A DNA stretch of 64,000 nt, from the NCBI RefSeq assembly GCF_000526335.1, contig NZ_JAFW01000002.1, forward strand, positions 1-64,000. Direction: 5' to 3'. This DNA comes from Arthrobacter sp. 31Y. Its GTDB lineage: Bacteria; Actinomycetota; Actinomycetes; Actinomycetales; Micrococcaceae. The notes under the pieces are model-generated. The model ran no database searches. It was not told the DNA's origin and saw nothing but the letters and a program-made list of their open reading frames with translations. The number at the start of each line of letters is the position of its first letter. Within the stretch, counting starts at the first letter, position 1. A program made the position numbers and the translations under genes. Positions 1-8,502 of this stretch are shown in pieces.

Positions 1-573
1 GGACCCTCTGGCGGCCATGGCGTGGCGCACAACGTGCGCGCAGCGCCGTACCTCGCGGCACGAATCCCGCAACGCCGCCGGGGTGATTCCCATGGCGGCT
101 GCCGCCCTGCCCGTATCCCCCTGATAGGTCATCCATAAGGAAGCGACTCTGCGATATGCCACCGGATTCGCCACTAGGATCCCTGTCAGGCGAAGAACTT
201 CCCGTGCCTGGGCTGCCCCGTCGACCCGTTCAAGTACGTCGTCACTGAAGTCAGCGACCCGCACCCCCAACGCAGAATCCGGTCCGTCAGCTGCAACTTC
301 CAATCGGACGTTCAGACGTCCAGCCGCACCAATCCGTTTGAGGTGGTCATAAGCACGCCGCTTAGCGATCGTCACCACCCACGCCTCTACTGGGCCAAGA
401 GTGGGGTCATAGAGAGCAGCAGATTTCACGGCCGCTTCCGCCGCGTCAGCGACCACATCCTCGGTGTCCTGACCGGCCCCTGCCGAAGAAAGAATGCGCC
501 ACACAGCACCCCTGGTCCGGGCGCTCATCACCGCCTCAGCAATTAGCTCGTCGATCAATGCAATGGCGCTCAT
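1..573 (-). CDS. Sigma-70-like (ECF-type) factor, C-terminus outside window
   Basis: The reading frame begins at ATG 573 and is still open at base 1, giving 191 visible residues. Residues about 45-70 read LYDPTLGPVEAWVVTIAKRR followed by AYDHLKR, which is the pattern of sigma-70 region 2 in ECF factors (acidic/Pro stretch, AW-TIA-R-A-D-LRR). A region-4-like helix-turn-helix (TGRAAAAMGITPAALRDS) follows near residue 165. The start codon overlaps the stop of the upstream gene as ATGA, so it is the fifth gene of a tightly coupled operon. A plasmid sigma-like protein here could direct transfer or surface gene expression; that role is inference. It could also be a degenerate sigma that only binds DNA. 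Confidence 0.6.
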   Translation of the reverse strand, partial: MSAIALIDELIAEAVMSARTRGAVWRILSSAGAGQDTEDVVADAAEAAVKSAALYDPTLGPVEAWVVTIAKRRAYDHLKRIGAAGRLNVRLEVAADGPDSALGVRVADFSDDVLERVDGAAQAREVLRLTGILVANPVAYRRVASLWMTYQGDTGRAAAAMGITPAALRDSCREVRRCAHVVRHAMAARGS

Positions 574-842
574 GGGCCTGGGGCCTCATTCCGGGACTCA
601 GCGATATCCCGGCGCCTCTGTCCCGCTGACAGCCTTTTGAGGGCCAATCCGACCGAGCGTGTCACGGTCCTGGTTCCGAAGAAGGCCACAGCCGGGAGGA
701 AGAAGATCGCGGCTGCCTGCAGGAACAGCACGGCGGCGAGTGCACACAAGGCAGCCAGTAATCCGGCAATCTGCTCCAGTATCGGAAATCCGCTTCCAAA
801 GATGAAATACCCGTTATTGGCCTCCAGTATCGCCACACTCAT
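570..842 (-). CDS. Small two-segment membrane protein, unknown function
   Basis: A 90-residue protein with two hydrophobic stretches (about residues 20-42 and 44-58) separated by little loop, then a basic tail rich in Arg. The start ATG overlaps the stop of the DUF2637-type gene and its own stop overlaps the start of the sigma-like gene, both as ATGA, so translation is probably coupled. I do not recognise the family. Small membrane proteins next to SpdB-like genes are common in actinobacterial transfer regions, which suggests a transfer-related role without proving it. Confidence 0.6.
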   Translation of the reverse strand: MSVAILEANNGYFIFGSGFPILEQIAGLLAALCALAAVLFLQAAAIFFLPAVAFFGTRTVTRSVGLALKRLSAGQRRRDIAESRNEAPGP

Positions 843-1807
843 GAGCTGGTCCCCTTCTTCAAAATTGCTGCCTCAAACAGGCCAGGATTGGACTTCCTTA
901 GCGTCGTCAACCGGGCCCGCCCAGTCCGTTCGGACACTTCCAGGAAGTCTGCAGCGTCCCTCCCTGTGGGCTGTTTCCCAGTGGCCACCATGCCCCTGAT
1001 CCACGCCTCAAAATCAGCCGTTTTAGGCTTACGTCCCACGACGCTCAGAACGGGACGGGCTCCACCGTCCAGACCCGCATCCATGGCGGCGTCCTGAGCC
1101 TGGCTCGCCGGGGTCTTCTCACTGATCCCGTTCCCGGCGACAGGTGCTTCAGGAAGGGGAGGAAGGGATAAGTCGGGCGAATTCGAGTCCTGGCCCACGA
1201 CGGGTTCCTCATCAACTGGCTGAGCCGTGCCGCGTTTTTCGGTCTCTGACGGCGCATCATCGGCAAGAAAGCCTGGGGGAACGTCGCGGCCTGTTTGGGT
1301 CATTGCGGGGAAGGAATCCGGCGATTCCTTCGGGTCTGGCCGACGGATTACTAAGCGTCCCAGTTGCTCCGTGGCGGCAAACACCGCAACGGGAGCAAGG
1401 GCAGCCACAGCTGCTCCGATGATTCTCTGGACTTCATCAGGGTGCTCAACGGATAGGGCGTGTGCCCCGTTGGCTACGACCGAGAACAGGGTAAACCCGC
1501 CCAGGGAAACCCAGGAGGCCCACGTCCGTTCACCGCGGTGCCGGTGAATCAGCACAGCCATCGTGTACGCCAGAATCGCCACGTCAATAAACACGGGCAC
1601 GGCCCACCGCAACCACACCGGCAACCCCGCCCAGGCAGCGACCTCGTGTAGCCCAGTGAAGGAAACCATGAACGAAGCAACCGCGAGGAAACAGACCAAC
1701 CCGACTGTGAACCACAGCGTTACGATCGAATCCGGATTGATCCGATGAGCTCGTCCGCGATCACCCGATGCGTCCAGTGTTGGATCTCTAAGGTCTTGGG
1801 CCATCAC
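839..1807 (-). CDS. DUF2637 / SpdB-like plasmid transfer membrane protein
   Basis: A 322-residue protein with four predicted membrane segments in the first 160 residues (for example IVTLWFTVGLVCFLAVASF and WAVPVFIDVAILAYTMAVLI), followed by an acidic/proline-rich linker and a C-terminal DNA-binding-like end (GKQPTGRDAADFLEVSERTG). The N-terminal layout FTGLHEVAAWAGLP...WAVPVFIDV is typical of the DUF2637 family, found on actinobacterial plasmids and related to the Streptomyces spread protein SpdB. The function is thought to be intramycelial or intercellular plasmid spread. Start can be GTG 1807 (four-base overlap) or ATG 1804; both lie at the stop of the upstream gene. Confidence 0.7.
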   Translation of the reverse strand: MMAQDLRDPTLDASGDRGRAHRINPDSIVTLWFTVGLVCFLAVASFMVSFTGLHEVAAWAGLPVWLRWAVPVFIDVAILAYTMAVLIHRHRGERTWASWVSLGGFTLFSVVANGAHALSVEHPDEVQRIIGAAVAALAPVAVFAATEQLGRLVIRRPDPKESPDSFPAMTQTGRDVPPGFLADDAPSETEKRGTAQPVDEEPVVGQDSNSPDLSLPPLPEAPVAGNGISEKTPASQAQDAAMDAGLDGGARPVLSVVGRKPKTADFEAWIRGMVATGKQPTGRDAADFLEVSERTGRARLTTLRKSNPGLFEAAILKKGTSS

Positions 1808-2724
1808 GGCCGCCCCGCATGAACGTCGTCAAGGAACCGGCTCAACTCGCCTACCGCGTCCGTCACGGCAGCCGTGACGGCAGCGACCCGGGTGCTGTCA
1901 CCGGAAAACACAGTGGAATCGATCGAACCCAGAAGGTGCGACAAAGCCAACACGCCTCGGGACGCATCAGTGACCAAGGTGGATAGGGCTGCAATGTCAG
2001 CGTCCTCTTCGACCACCAACGCGCCAGGATCCAAAGCGATCTCACCCGCCAACCGGATCACCATTGACAATGGCGCATCCGCAGAACCAGCCAAGCACCG
2101 TGACACAGCCCCACGTTCCCGATCTGGTTGCGCTGGAGCAAGTTCAAGAACACCAATCCCCACCTCATCCGGGGACAACGCCAACAACTCATCACTCAGC
2201 GGCACATCTTCAAACAAGGACTTTCCGGGATCCTGCTCCGGCTCGGCTGTGGATATCGACGCTCCGTATGACTTCCCGTCAACACCGACCACGCGCTGAC
2301 GCGTTTCAGGTGTCCCATTTGGGACACCTGAAGGGTCTTCACCTTCGAAAGAGGGGCTGCCGGCGCGTACCTCCCGTGCAACAGTTCCTCTCCCGAGACC
2401 AGTTGCCGAAACAATTGCACGGACACTCATTCCGGCCTCTCGCAGGGACAGAACAACTGCCGGCCGTTCCTCCCGAGGGGGCTGCAGAGCGAGATTGCCG
2501 AACTCGCCTTGGCAGTACGCATCCCACGAGCTGTAACCCATGGACAGCCATGCCCGGCCCCTCCACGCGGCAATGATGAGCGAGTAGGAATGCTCCAATC
2601 CAGTCCGGATCTGACGGGTCAGCTCCCGCGCCTCGATGGCACCGATCGCATCGGTAGGAACTGGTTCCAACACGGCACCTTCCTGGAGTTCTGTCGCTTC
2701 AACAACTTCGACTGTTCCGCTCAT
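1804..2724 (-). CDS. Plasmid protein with HTH region, unknown function
   Basis: A 306-residue protein starting at ATG 2724, which overlaps the upstream stop as ATGA; the frame is open further upstream but that part overlaps another gene and is unlikely to be translated. Residues near 45-95 (GLEHSYSLIIAAWRGRAWLSMGYSSWDAYCQGEF) resemble the region before a DNA-binding motif in plasmid replication or regulatory proteins, and VVLSLREAGMSVRAIVSATGLGRGTVAREV is a clear helix-turn-helix. The C-terminal third is rich in Ala/Asp/Ser and helical. It probably regulates this transfer-type operon or binds plasmid DNA; the exact family is not recognised. Confidence 0.65.
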   Translation of the reverse strand: MSGTVEVVEATELQEGAVLEPVPTDAIGAIEARELTRQIRTGLEHSYSLIIAAWRGRAWLSMGYSSWDAYCQGEFGNLALQPPREERPAVVLSLREAGMSVRAIVSATGLGRGTVAREVRAGSPSFEGEDPSGVPNGTPETRQRVVGVDGKSYGASISTAEPEQDPGKSLFEDVPLSDELLALSPDEVGIGVLELAPAQPDRERGAVSRCLAGSADAPLSMVIRLAGEIALDPGALVVEEDADIAALSTLVTDASRGVLALSHLLGSIDSTVFSGDSTRVAAVTAAVTDAVGELSRFLDDVHAGRP

Positions 2725-3122
2725 GCGATGCCACCCTCGTCGTTCTCGTAGTCCGGCAGAACCCAGACGAGCCCCCGGGATGGTGACGTCGGCTGCAACC
2801 GGTACAGGTACTCGTCCCGGCAGAGCCCGTCCAGCGCGTCGGAGGCCTGCGGCAATGACATGCCGGCTTTCATGGCCAGCTTCGCGATGCTTACGCCGCG
2901 GGCAGTCCCGGTCGTCTCGTCCCAGCCAGACGCAATCCCGCACTCGTCCGCCAGGGCGGCCACGGCCAGGAGCATTCGTTGTTCCGGTTCGGCGCAGAGC
3001 GCGAAGTCTACGGATTGAGTGACCCTACGGACCACGTTCCTTGAGCCTTCATCTGGTGTCTCGATCACGGAGAAACCTGCTCCCCCAAGCACTATCCCCA
3101 TCGGGCGGGTCACTGTTCTCAA
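2721..3122 (-). CDS. Small winged-helix/HTH protein heading the left operon
   Basis: I take TTG 3122 as the start because GGAG lies eight bases upstream; ATG 3101 and a longer frame from 3236 are alternatives. The resulting protein has 133 residues. EPEQRMLLAVAALADECGI...ARGVSIAKLAMKAGMSLPQASDALDGLCRDEYLYRL reads as a helical bundle plus a winged helix. It is the first gene of the five-gene minus-strand operon and lies next to the 24-bp palindrome at 3198-3251, so an autoregulatory role is plausible. The longer start would place the initiation codon inside the palindrome. Confidence 0.6.
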   Translation of the reverse strand: MRTVTRPMGIVLGGAGFSVIETPDEGSRNVVRRVTQSVDFALCAEPEQRMLLAVAALADECGIASGWDETTGTARGVSIAKLAMKAGMSLPQASDALDGLCRDEYLYRLQPTSPSRGLVWVLPDYENDEGGIA

Positions 3123-3197
3123 CGAAATCCACTCCTGCTCCTGGTCTGATGCCAACCACGTTGGGCAGACACGGATTTTCAAAATTGCCTTCACCTG

Positions 3198-3251
3198 TAC
3201 AGCGGGGGGTGTTTGACGAAACACCCATTTCGTCAAACACCCCCCGCTGTA
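3198..3251. promoter_or_regulatory. Perfect 24-bp inverted repeat, 6-base loop, between divergent operons
   Basis: The arms at 3198-3221 and 3228-3251 are exact reverse complements. The left arm contains a nested palindrome, GGGTGTTT-GACG-AAACACCC (3207-3226 region). The site lies between the minus-strand transfer-type operon and the plus-strand adhesin gene. It could be an operator, a transfer origin nick-region hairpin, or a transcription terminator/attenuator. It is not followed by a strong U-tract on either strand. The core GTTTGACGAAAC recurs at 31469-31480. Confidence 0.75.
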
Positions 3252-3314
3252 TAGGTAGGACTCCCTTTCTCCGTTCCTAGGAGTCCACGGCCCCAGGCCG
3301 ACGTAACTGAAGAG

Positions 3315-5540
3315 ATGAGAAATGCGTTGAGTGAAAAATCTGTATCTTCCCCATCCGGGGCCGCGCCGAGGACCAAGGGACGCCCTTTGGCGAAGGCTGG
3401 GAGCGCGACGGTTCTAGGCGCTCTAGCCTTGGCAGCCGTCGCCGGTGGTTCGGTTGCTACCGCCCCCGTTGCCGCAGCTGCAGATTCCTGCGGAATGAGC
3501 GTGGGTGTTGCGCTGGACAACACATGGAGCCTCACTGACGCCGAGGTAGGCAAAGAAAAGAGTCAGGCAGCAAGCTTCGTCAAGGCACTTGCTGGCACTC
3601 CGGGTATGACCGTTTCGGGCGTCCAGTTCGGCTACACGGCTCCCGGCCTGTGGGGCAATGGCGATCCAAGCGTGCCGTTGGACGTCGACCGGAGCGCAAC
3701 ATCTCCGAACAACCAGATGTTCAAGGACCTTGATGTCTCCACGACTGCAGGGGCTCAGGCCGCCGCAGACCGATTCACAGGGTTCTCCCGCTCCGAAGAG
3801 ACGAACGGTGTTGCAGCGCAGCGAACAAACTGGGAAGCCGGTCTGCGCTCCATGCAAGGCTCAGGCGTCGACAAGTTCGTGTTCATTACTGACGGTGTTC
3901 CCAACGCCTGGGGTTCGACGGAGGCGGACCTTACCGCTAACGGTGAAGTGACGCTGCAGCAGCAAGCTCTTGATGGTGCCGCCCGGGCCATCGCTGATCT
4001 TCGGGCTGAGGGCATCGAAGTCATTCCGTTGTTTGTGAAGTCCTCAGCTCCTGGACTCCATGGCATGAACGATCCCCTTCCGGGATCTGCCACGCCGACG
4101 GCGGACATTGAGCGGGCGATGCAGGTATTGAATCCGTCGTTCACCATCGATCACGCCCTGGATTTGGATCAGCTGGCAGCAAAGATGGCCTCTGATGTGA
4201 CCGTGTCCTGCACGCCGGGATTGGCGTTGGATAAGTCCCACACGTACGAGGACACCAACGGCAACGGCCGCCCCGATGCTGGTGACACGGTGGTTTACCA
4301 GTTCAAGGTCACCAACAACGGTCAGACCCCGTTGAAGTCACTGGATCTGCAGGACCCGAAGCTGACCGACCTGGGCATCACATGGTCCTACCCAACGAGC
4401 TTCCTCGGGACCCTGGCCCCGGGTGAGTCGGTGACAGCTACGGCAGCACCGTATGTGATCACTGCTGAGGACGAATGGGCCGGTGGCATCGACAACGTCG
4501 CCACCGTTACCGCTGTGAACCCGTGGAACCCGGGCAAAAACCCGCCGAAGCAGACTGACACCGACCGGCAGCCGGTGGAGGGGTTGCCGCCGGTGATCGA
4601 TCTTGAGAAGACGGTCAAGGAAGTCAAGGACGTCAACGGGAACGGCATCACCGACAAGGGCGACGTCGTTGTGTACGGGTTCAAGGGCACCAACACCGGC
4701 ACTGTTCCGCTGACCGATGTCACCCTCACGGACTCCATGCTCGCAGCGGTAACACCGCAGCCGGTCGGTCTGGTGGCTCAGGAAGGCTTCGACGGCAAGC
4801 TAGCGCCGGGAGCCTCCACCACCTGGACGTCCGGTGAGTACGCACTGACCCAGGCTGATGTCGATGCCGGGTTGGTGCACAACACGGCGGACCTGACCGG
4901 TATTGGCGTCGATAAAGACAAGACTCCGGTGAAGGACACCGATGACGCCGATGTGAGCCCGGACCAGAAGCCGGCCATCGAGTTGAAGAAGCTCCAGCAC
5001 CTGGAGGACAGCAACGGTGATGGTGACGCTGACGCCGGAGAAAAGGTGACCTACGAATTCGTGGGCACCAACACCGGCAACGTCACCCTCCACGACATCA
5101 AACTCGCGGACCAGAAGCTCACAGACGCCGGCGTCGAGATCCACGCCCCCGCTGACTTCACTGCCACTCTGGCCCCGGGGCAGTCCGTCACCTACGCAGC
5201 CGGGGCCTACACCGTCACAGAGACCGAAGCAGCAACCGGCTTGGTGAAGAACAGCGCCGGTATCGCCGGAACTCCGGGCACAGGCCCCGACGTCACCGAT
5301 GAGGACGCCGTTGAGCTGCCCTCAACCCCGGCAGCGGCACCGGCCAAGGAAGTCCCACCGAACAAGCCTGCGACCATCCTCGCCGGCTTCTCACCAGCCG
5401 GTGAGGCAGACACCACCATGCAGACCGGCATGGGAATCGGAGCAGGTGTTCTTGCCCTGCTTGGAGCTCTCTTCGGCATCAAAGCGTGGCGGTCCCGTAA
5501 GCCGCTGGCCACTGCCTCGGATTCAACCTCCGAACAGTAG
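3315..5540 (+). CDS. Secreted surface protein: vWA-like domain, three DUF11-type repeats, C-terminal anchor
   Basis: A 741-residue protein. A Sec-type signal with a hydrophobic core (about residues 31-50) ends near AAAADSC. A von Willebrand A-like domain follows: MSVGVALDNTWSLTD (residues 61-75, MIDAS-like but lacking the strict DxSxS) and DKFVFITDGVPNAWGS near residue 190. Three repeats start near residues 303, 428 and 553; each has a calcium-loop-like DTNGNG, DVNGNG or DSNGDG stretch and YxFxGTNTGxVxLxD, as in DUF11/DUF7507 adhesin repeats. The C-terminus has TMQTGMG, a hydrophobic helix and RSRKP, which looks like a sortase sorting signal without classical LPXTG. The next gene is a sortase. 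Likely a cell-wall adhesin. Confidence 0.85.
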   Translation: MRNALSEKSVSSPSGAAPRTKGRPLAKAGSATVLGALALAAVAGGSVATAPVAAAADSCGMSVGVALDNTWSLTDAEVGKEKSQAASFVKALAGTPGMTVSGVQFGYTAPGLWGNGDPSVPLDVDRSATSPNNQMFKDLDVSTTAGAQAAADRFTGFSRSEETNGVAAQRTNWEAGLRSMQGSGVDKFVFITDGVPNAWGSTEADLTANGEVTLQQQALDGAARAIADLRAEGIEVIPLFVKSSAPGLHGMNDPLPGSATPTADIERAMQVLNPSFTIDHALDLDQLAAKMASDVTVSCTPGLALDKSHTYEDTNGNGRPDAGDTVVYQFKVTNNGQTPLKSLDLQDPKLTDLGITWSYPTSFLGTLAPGESVTATAAPYVITAEDEWAGGIDNVATVTAVNPWNPGKNPPKQTDTDRQPVEGLPPVIDLEKTVKEVKDVNGNGITDKGDVVVYGFKGTNTGTVPLTDVTLTDSMLAAVTPQPVGLVAQEGFDGKLAPGASTTWTSGEYALTQADVDAGLVHNTADLTGIGVDKDKTPVKDTDDADVSPDQKPAIELKKLQHLEDSNGDGDADAGEKVTYEFVGTNTGNVTLHDIKLADQKLTDAGVEIHAPADFTATLAPGQSVTYAAGAYTVTETEAATGLVKNSAGIAGTPGTGPDVTDEDAVELPSTPAAAPAKEVPPNKPATILAGFSPAGEADTTMQTGMGIGAGVLALLGALFGIKAWRSRKPLATASDSTSEQ

Positions 5541-5551
5541 CCAGCGATAGG

Positions 5552-5586
5552 AAGGCGGCCACCCACCCCCCCTGAGTGGCCGCCTT
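5552..5586 (+). terminator. Rho-independent-like terminator after the adhesin gene
   Basis: AAGGCGGCCAC (5552-5562) pairs perfectly with GTGGCCGCCTT (5576-5586) around a C-rich 13-base loop, twelve bases after the adhesin stop. There is only a short T run, so it may attenuate rather than fully stop transcription into the sortase gene. Confidence 0.65.
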
Positions 5587-5611
5587 TGCCATACCCCCTT
5601 CCAGGAGACTC

Positions 5612-6295
5612 ATGCAGAACAAAAAGAACGTCGCACTAGGGCTTTCCTCCCTAATCTTGCTCGGTGGGGCGGCCTTCATGGGCGTCCAGGCCCTCCCAGC
5701 CGCCGACGGCAGCCAGCACGTCCCATCCGCGACCGAAATCCAACTGCTCGACCCGGAACCGTTCGGCCCCGGAAGCACCAGCACAACCCCGGCACCTGGC
5801 TCCCATATCAACCTTGATTTCCCCGACAAGGAAGTTGTCATAGGCCCGGATCAGGTCTCCGCGCCAACAGTGGGCCTCCACCTGTCCCTGGTCAACGGCG
5901 CACGGGGGGTTCAAGGGGCTATCGAACTACCCGATCCGAACCTGGCCGCCGTCTACCAAGACTCAGCACCACTAAACGCTTCCGCCGGCGCCACCGTCAT
6001 TGCCGGGCACGTCAACTACCCGGACGCTTCCTGGGCTCCCATGGCAACCATCACACGGCTCCGCGCCGGGGACCTGATCCAAGCCAGCGACAGCACCGGA
6101 ACCATCCACAACTTTTCAGTGACCTCCCTGCAGCTCTACCCGCAACAGAACCTCCCGGCGGAACTGTTCACCACCACCGGTGACCGCGTCCTCCACCTGG
6201 TCACCTGCGGCGGCCCCCTCGACACCGTCAACGGCCAACCGGCCTTCACCCACAACATCGTCGTCACCGCCGCCCCGGCAGAAGGAACGCCATGA
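5612..6295 (+). CDS. Sortase (class E/F-like), membrane-anchored transpeptidase
   Basis: The start ATG 5612 has AGGAG seven bases upstream; the frame extends upstream but without a ribosome site. The 227-residue protein has an N-terminal membrane anchor (VALGLSSLILLGGAAFMGVQ), a Ser/Pro/Thr-rich linker and a sortase domain. The catalytic His is in VIAGHVNYP, and the catalytic Cys in VLHLVTCGG near residue 198, matching the TLxTC signature; the conserved Arg is not certain by eye, a candidate lying in the poorly conserved C-terminal strand. It would cut a sorting signal and link proteins to peptidoglycan. The neighbouring adhesin is the obvious substrate. The stop overlaps the next start (ATGA). 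Confidence 0.85.
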   Translation: MQNKKNVALGLSSLILLGGAAFMGVQALPAADGSQHVPSATEIQLLDPEPFGPGSTSTTPAPGSHINLDFPDKEVVIGPDQVSAPTVGLHLSLVNGARGVQGAIELPDPNLAAVYQDSAPLNASAGATVIAGHVNYPDASWAPMATITRLRAGDLIQASDSTGTIHNFSVTSLQLYPQQNLPAELFTTTGDRVLHLVTCGGPLDTVNGQPAFTHNIVVTAAPAEGTP

Positions 6296-8061
6296 AATCC
6301 ACGAAACTGGCTACTCTTATGCTCGCCACCGCACTGTTCGGTGCAGCTGCAGCAACCCCCGCTCACGCAGATTCCAAGGATTACCGCCCCGCCGGATCCA
6401 TCGGGCAGCTCTACTTCAGCAACCACGAACTCCGGAACTCGCTTGGGGCACCCATCAGCGCTGAAATCCCAATTGGAAACGGGGCTTATCAACGCTTTGA
6501 GCACGGAACCATCTACAACTCCCCCGTTTGGGGTGCCCACCCAACGAGCAACGGTGATATACAGGCCCGGTTCCTCTCCAGCGGAGGCGCAACCGGGGAA
6601 CTCGGCTTCCCCACAACCAGCAAGAGAGCCTTTGCCGGTGGCTGGGTGCAGGGATTCGCCAACGCTGACGTCATCTGGGGGCCGGGGATCGGCGCGAAAG
6701 TCATCGGACACGGGATGTTCCAGAAATGGGCCGCTGATCCCGGGCTGCTCGGCTGGGCAGTGCAGGACGAAACCCGTCCCGCTGACGGCAAAGCCATCCA
6801 AGACTTCGAACGAGGTTCCCTAGCGTGGACCAGGGGCGTCGGCGCGCACCCCGCCCAAGGGGCAATTGGTGACCGCTGGAAGGAATCGGGCGGCAAAGAC
6901 AGCCCCCACGGAAACCCCGTGACCGATGAAAACGGCGGATGGCGCAACGGCGGGATCTTCCAGTCCTACGAGCACGGCTGGATCTACTTCAGCCCAGCTA
7001 CAGGTCCCCACAGCGTATGGGGAGCCATCGGGTCCCTCTGGGCTCAGACTGGCAGGGAGGCTGGTCCCCTGGGATATCCAATAACGGAGGAAACCCGCGC
7101 CGGCGAGGGAGTCTTTCAACGTTTTGAGCACGGCACGATCTTCCACTCGCCGGCCACAGGTACATACGCGACCACGAGCGGGGATATCCAGAACCGTTTC
7201 GTCGCCGGTGGGGGCGCTGAGGGAGAACTCGGCTTCCCAACCAGTAGCAAGATCCCCATTGCTGGCGGTTACGTGCAGTCCTTCGCTAAGGGAAACATCA
7301 TCTGGGGGCCAGGGGTTGGCGCGAAAGTCCTGGGCCATGGCACCTATCAGAAGTGGCTGGCCAACCCCGGACAGTTCGGATGGGCCCTCTCTGATGAGTG
7401 GCGCGACGGCCGCGGAGCTCACGTACGGTTCGAGCAGCGCGAAGTCATTTGGGATATGGCCACTGCCGAACTGCATTCGGCTGAACCTGTTGACGCCTCC
7501 ACGGTGGTCTTCCTGGGGGACTCGCAACTTGCCGGGACCGGGCTCGACTCCTGGGGAGAACAAGCAGCACAGAAACTCGGACTGACCCACCAGATCGAGC
7601 ATGCCTTTGGTGGGCTCGGGTACGTGAGCACCAACCTCTTCGCCGGCGGATCAGCACAGGACGCCGTCGTCCATGACAGGGTGTTGCTCCCGCAAGGGAA
7701 CCCGGGCGCGATCATCCTGACCCTGGGCGGGAACGACGCCACAACGGGGGCCAGCGACGCAGCCATCCTGGCGGCCGCCAACAACACCTGGGACGAGCTG
7801 ATCCGGAAATACCCCAACACAAAGATCATCGTCAACGGCGTCATGTCCAGGAACGATGCAAGCCACACCCGCCGCCGTGAAGTCGATGCTCTCATCGTCA
7901 ACGCCGCCAAGGCCCGCGGGCTCCAAGCAATCTCGGCCGCAGGCATGGCCAGTGCGGCCGGTGCAGACCTCGATTTCCACGACAACGTACACCTCACCCA
8001 AACAGGCCACAACAAAACCGCCGAATCCTACCTGCCCCTCCTAAGGGCAGCGCTCAGCTAG
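6292..8061 (+). CDS. Secreted LGFP-repeat protein with SGNH-type hydrolase domain
   Basis: A 589-residue protein with a signal peptide ending at AHADS (about residue 27). Residues about 30-400 are LGFP repeats (GELGFPTTSK, QRFEHGTI, IIWGPGVGAK and similar), a wall-associating module known from corynebacterial and mycobacterial proteins. The C-terminal part is an SGNH hydrolase: FLGDSQLAG (nucleophile Ser near 409), GGLGYVS, LTLGGNDAT (near 478) and DFHDNVHLT (Asp/His near 562). It probably deacylates or de-esterifies a wall glycan or lipid at the cell surface. It is translationally coupled to the sortase, with GAAGG upstream of ATG 6292. Confidence 0.85.
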   Translation: MKSTKLATLMLATALFGAAAATPAHADSKDYRPAGSIGQLYFSNHELRNSLGAPISAEIPIGNGAYQRFEHGTIYNSPVWGAHPTSNGDIQARFLSSGGATGELGFPTTSKRAFAGGWVQGFANADVIWGPGIGAKVIGHGMFQKWAADPGLLGWAVQDETRPADGKAIQDFERGSLAWTRGVGAHPAQGAIGDRWKESGGKDSPHGNPVTDENGGWRNGGIFQSYEHGWIYFSPATGPHSVWGAIGSLWAQTGREAGPLGYPITEETRAGEGVFQRFEHGTIFHSPATGTYATTSGDIQNRFVAGGGAEGELGFPTSSKIPIAGGYVQSFAKGNIIWGPGVGAKVLGHGTYQKWLANPGQFGWALSDEWRDGRGAHVRFEQREVIWDMATAELHSAEPVDASTVVFLGDSQLAGTGLDSWGEQAAQKLGLTHQIEHAFGGLGYVSTNLFAGGSAQDAVVHDRVLLPQGNPGAIILTLGGNDATTGASDAAILAAANNTWDELIRKYPNTKIIVNGVMSRNDASHTRRREVDALIVNAAKARGLQAISAAGMASAAGADLDFHDNVHLTQTGHNKTAESYLPLLRAALS

Positions 8062-8085
8062 AGCAGCCAGCTCAAGGACAAAGAA

Positions 8086-8502
8086 ATGACCATCAACCAG
8101 GCGCTCTCCAAAGAGCCCCTCATATCAGCCGGGATCACCCACGCCATCCGGATACTGACCCGCCCATCCTTCACGGACCCTGACATCTGGTGCCCAGGAT
8201 GCGGCTGCAGCACATGGGAATGCGACGGACAATGCCACGGGCCCGCAGCGCTCTACAAGACAACAGGCACCCACATGGAAGCCGGACCACACAACTTATG
8301 TGAGGATCAGCGTCGGGGACGGGGAACTTTGAAAAAGCAAGACTGCACCAACAACTACTGCATCGACGGTTGGATCTGGAAGCAACTGGGTGAATTCCCT
8401 GACGAGCCATGTCCTGACTGCCGCCGCGCCGACGAGGACACGGAACCACCAACGGTCAGGCCCAAGGATGGGTTCTGGAGGAGATTCTCACTGCGTAAAT
8501 AA
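8086..8502 (+). CDS. Small cysteine-rich protein, probable metal-binding, unknown
   Basis: A 138-residue protein with a good ribosome site (AAGGACAAAGAA before ATG). Cysteines cluster as CPGCGCSTWECDGQC near residue 40, CTNNYC near 88 and CPDC near 109, suggesting a zinc-binding fold. The C-terminus is basic. It follows the sortase/SGNH genes but with no clear functional link. Its stop directly abuts the broken ssb remnant. I do not recognise the family. Confidence 0.65.
   Translation: MTINQALSKEPLISAGITHAIRILTRPSFTDPDIWCPGCGCSTWECDGQCHGPAALYKTTGTHMEAGPHNLCEDQRRGRGTLKKQDCTNNYCIDGWIWKQLGEFPDEPCPDCRRADEDTEPPTVRPKDGFWRRFSLRK

Noticed and set aside
570..1807. Several plus-strand frames of 60-120 codons over the left operon
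   Set aside because: They overlap the coupled minus-strand genes, have no ribosome sites and are rich in rare residues; they are shadows of real genes.
2725..2943. N-terminal extension of the HTH-containing plasmid protein
   Set aside because: It is Arg-rich and overlaps the upstream gene; the ATGA-coupled ATG at 2724 is a better start.
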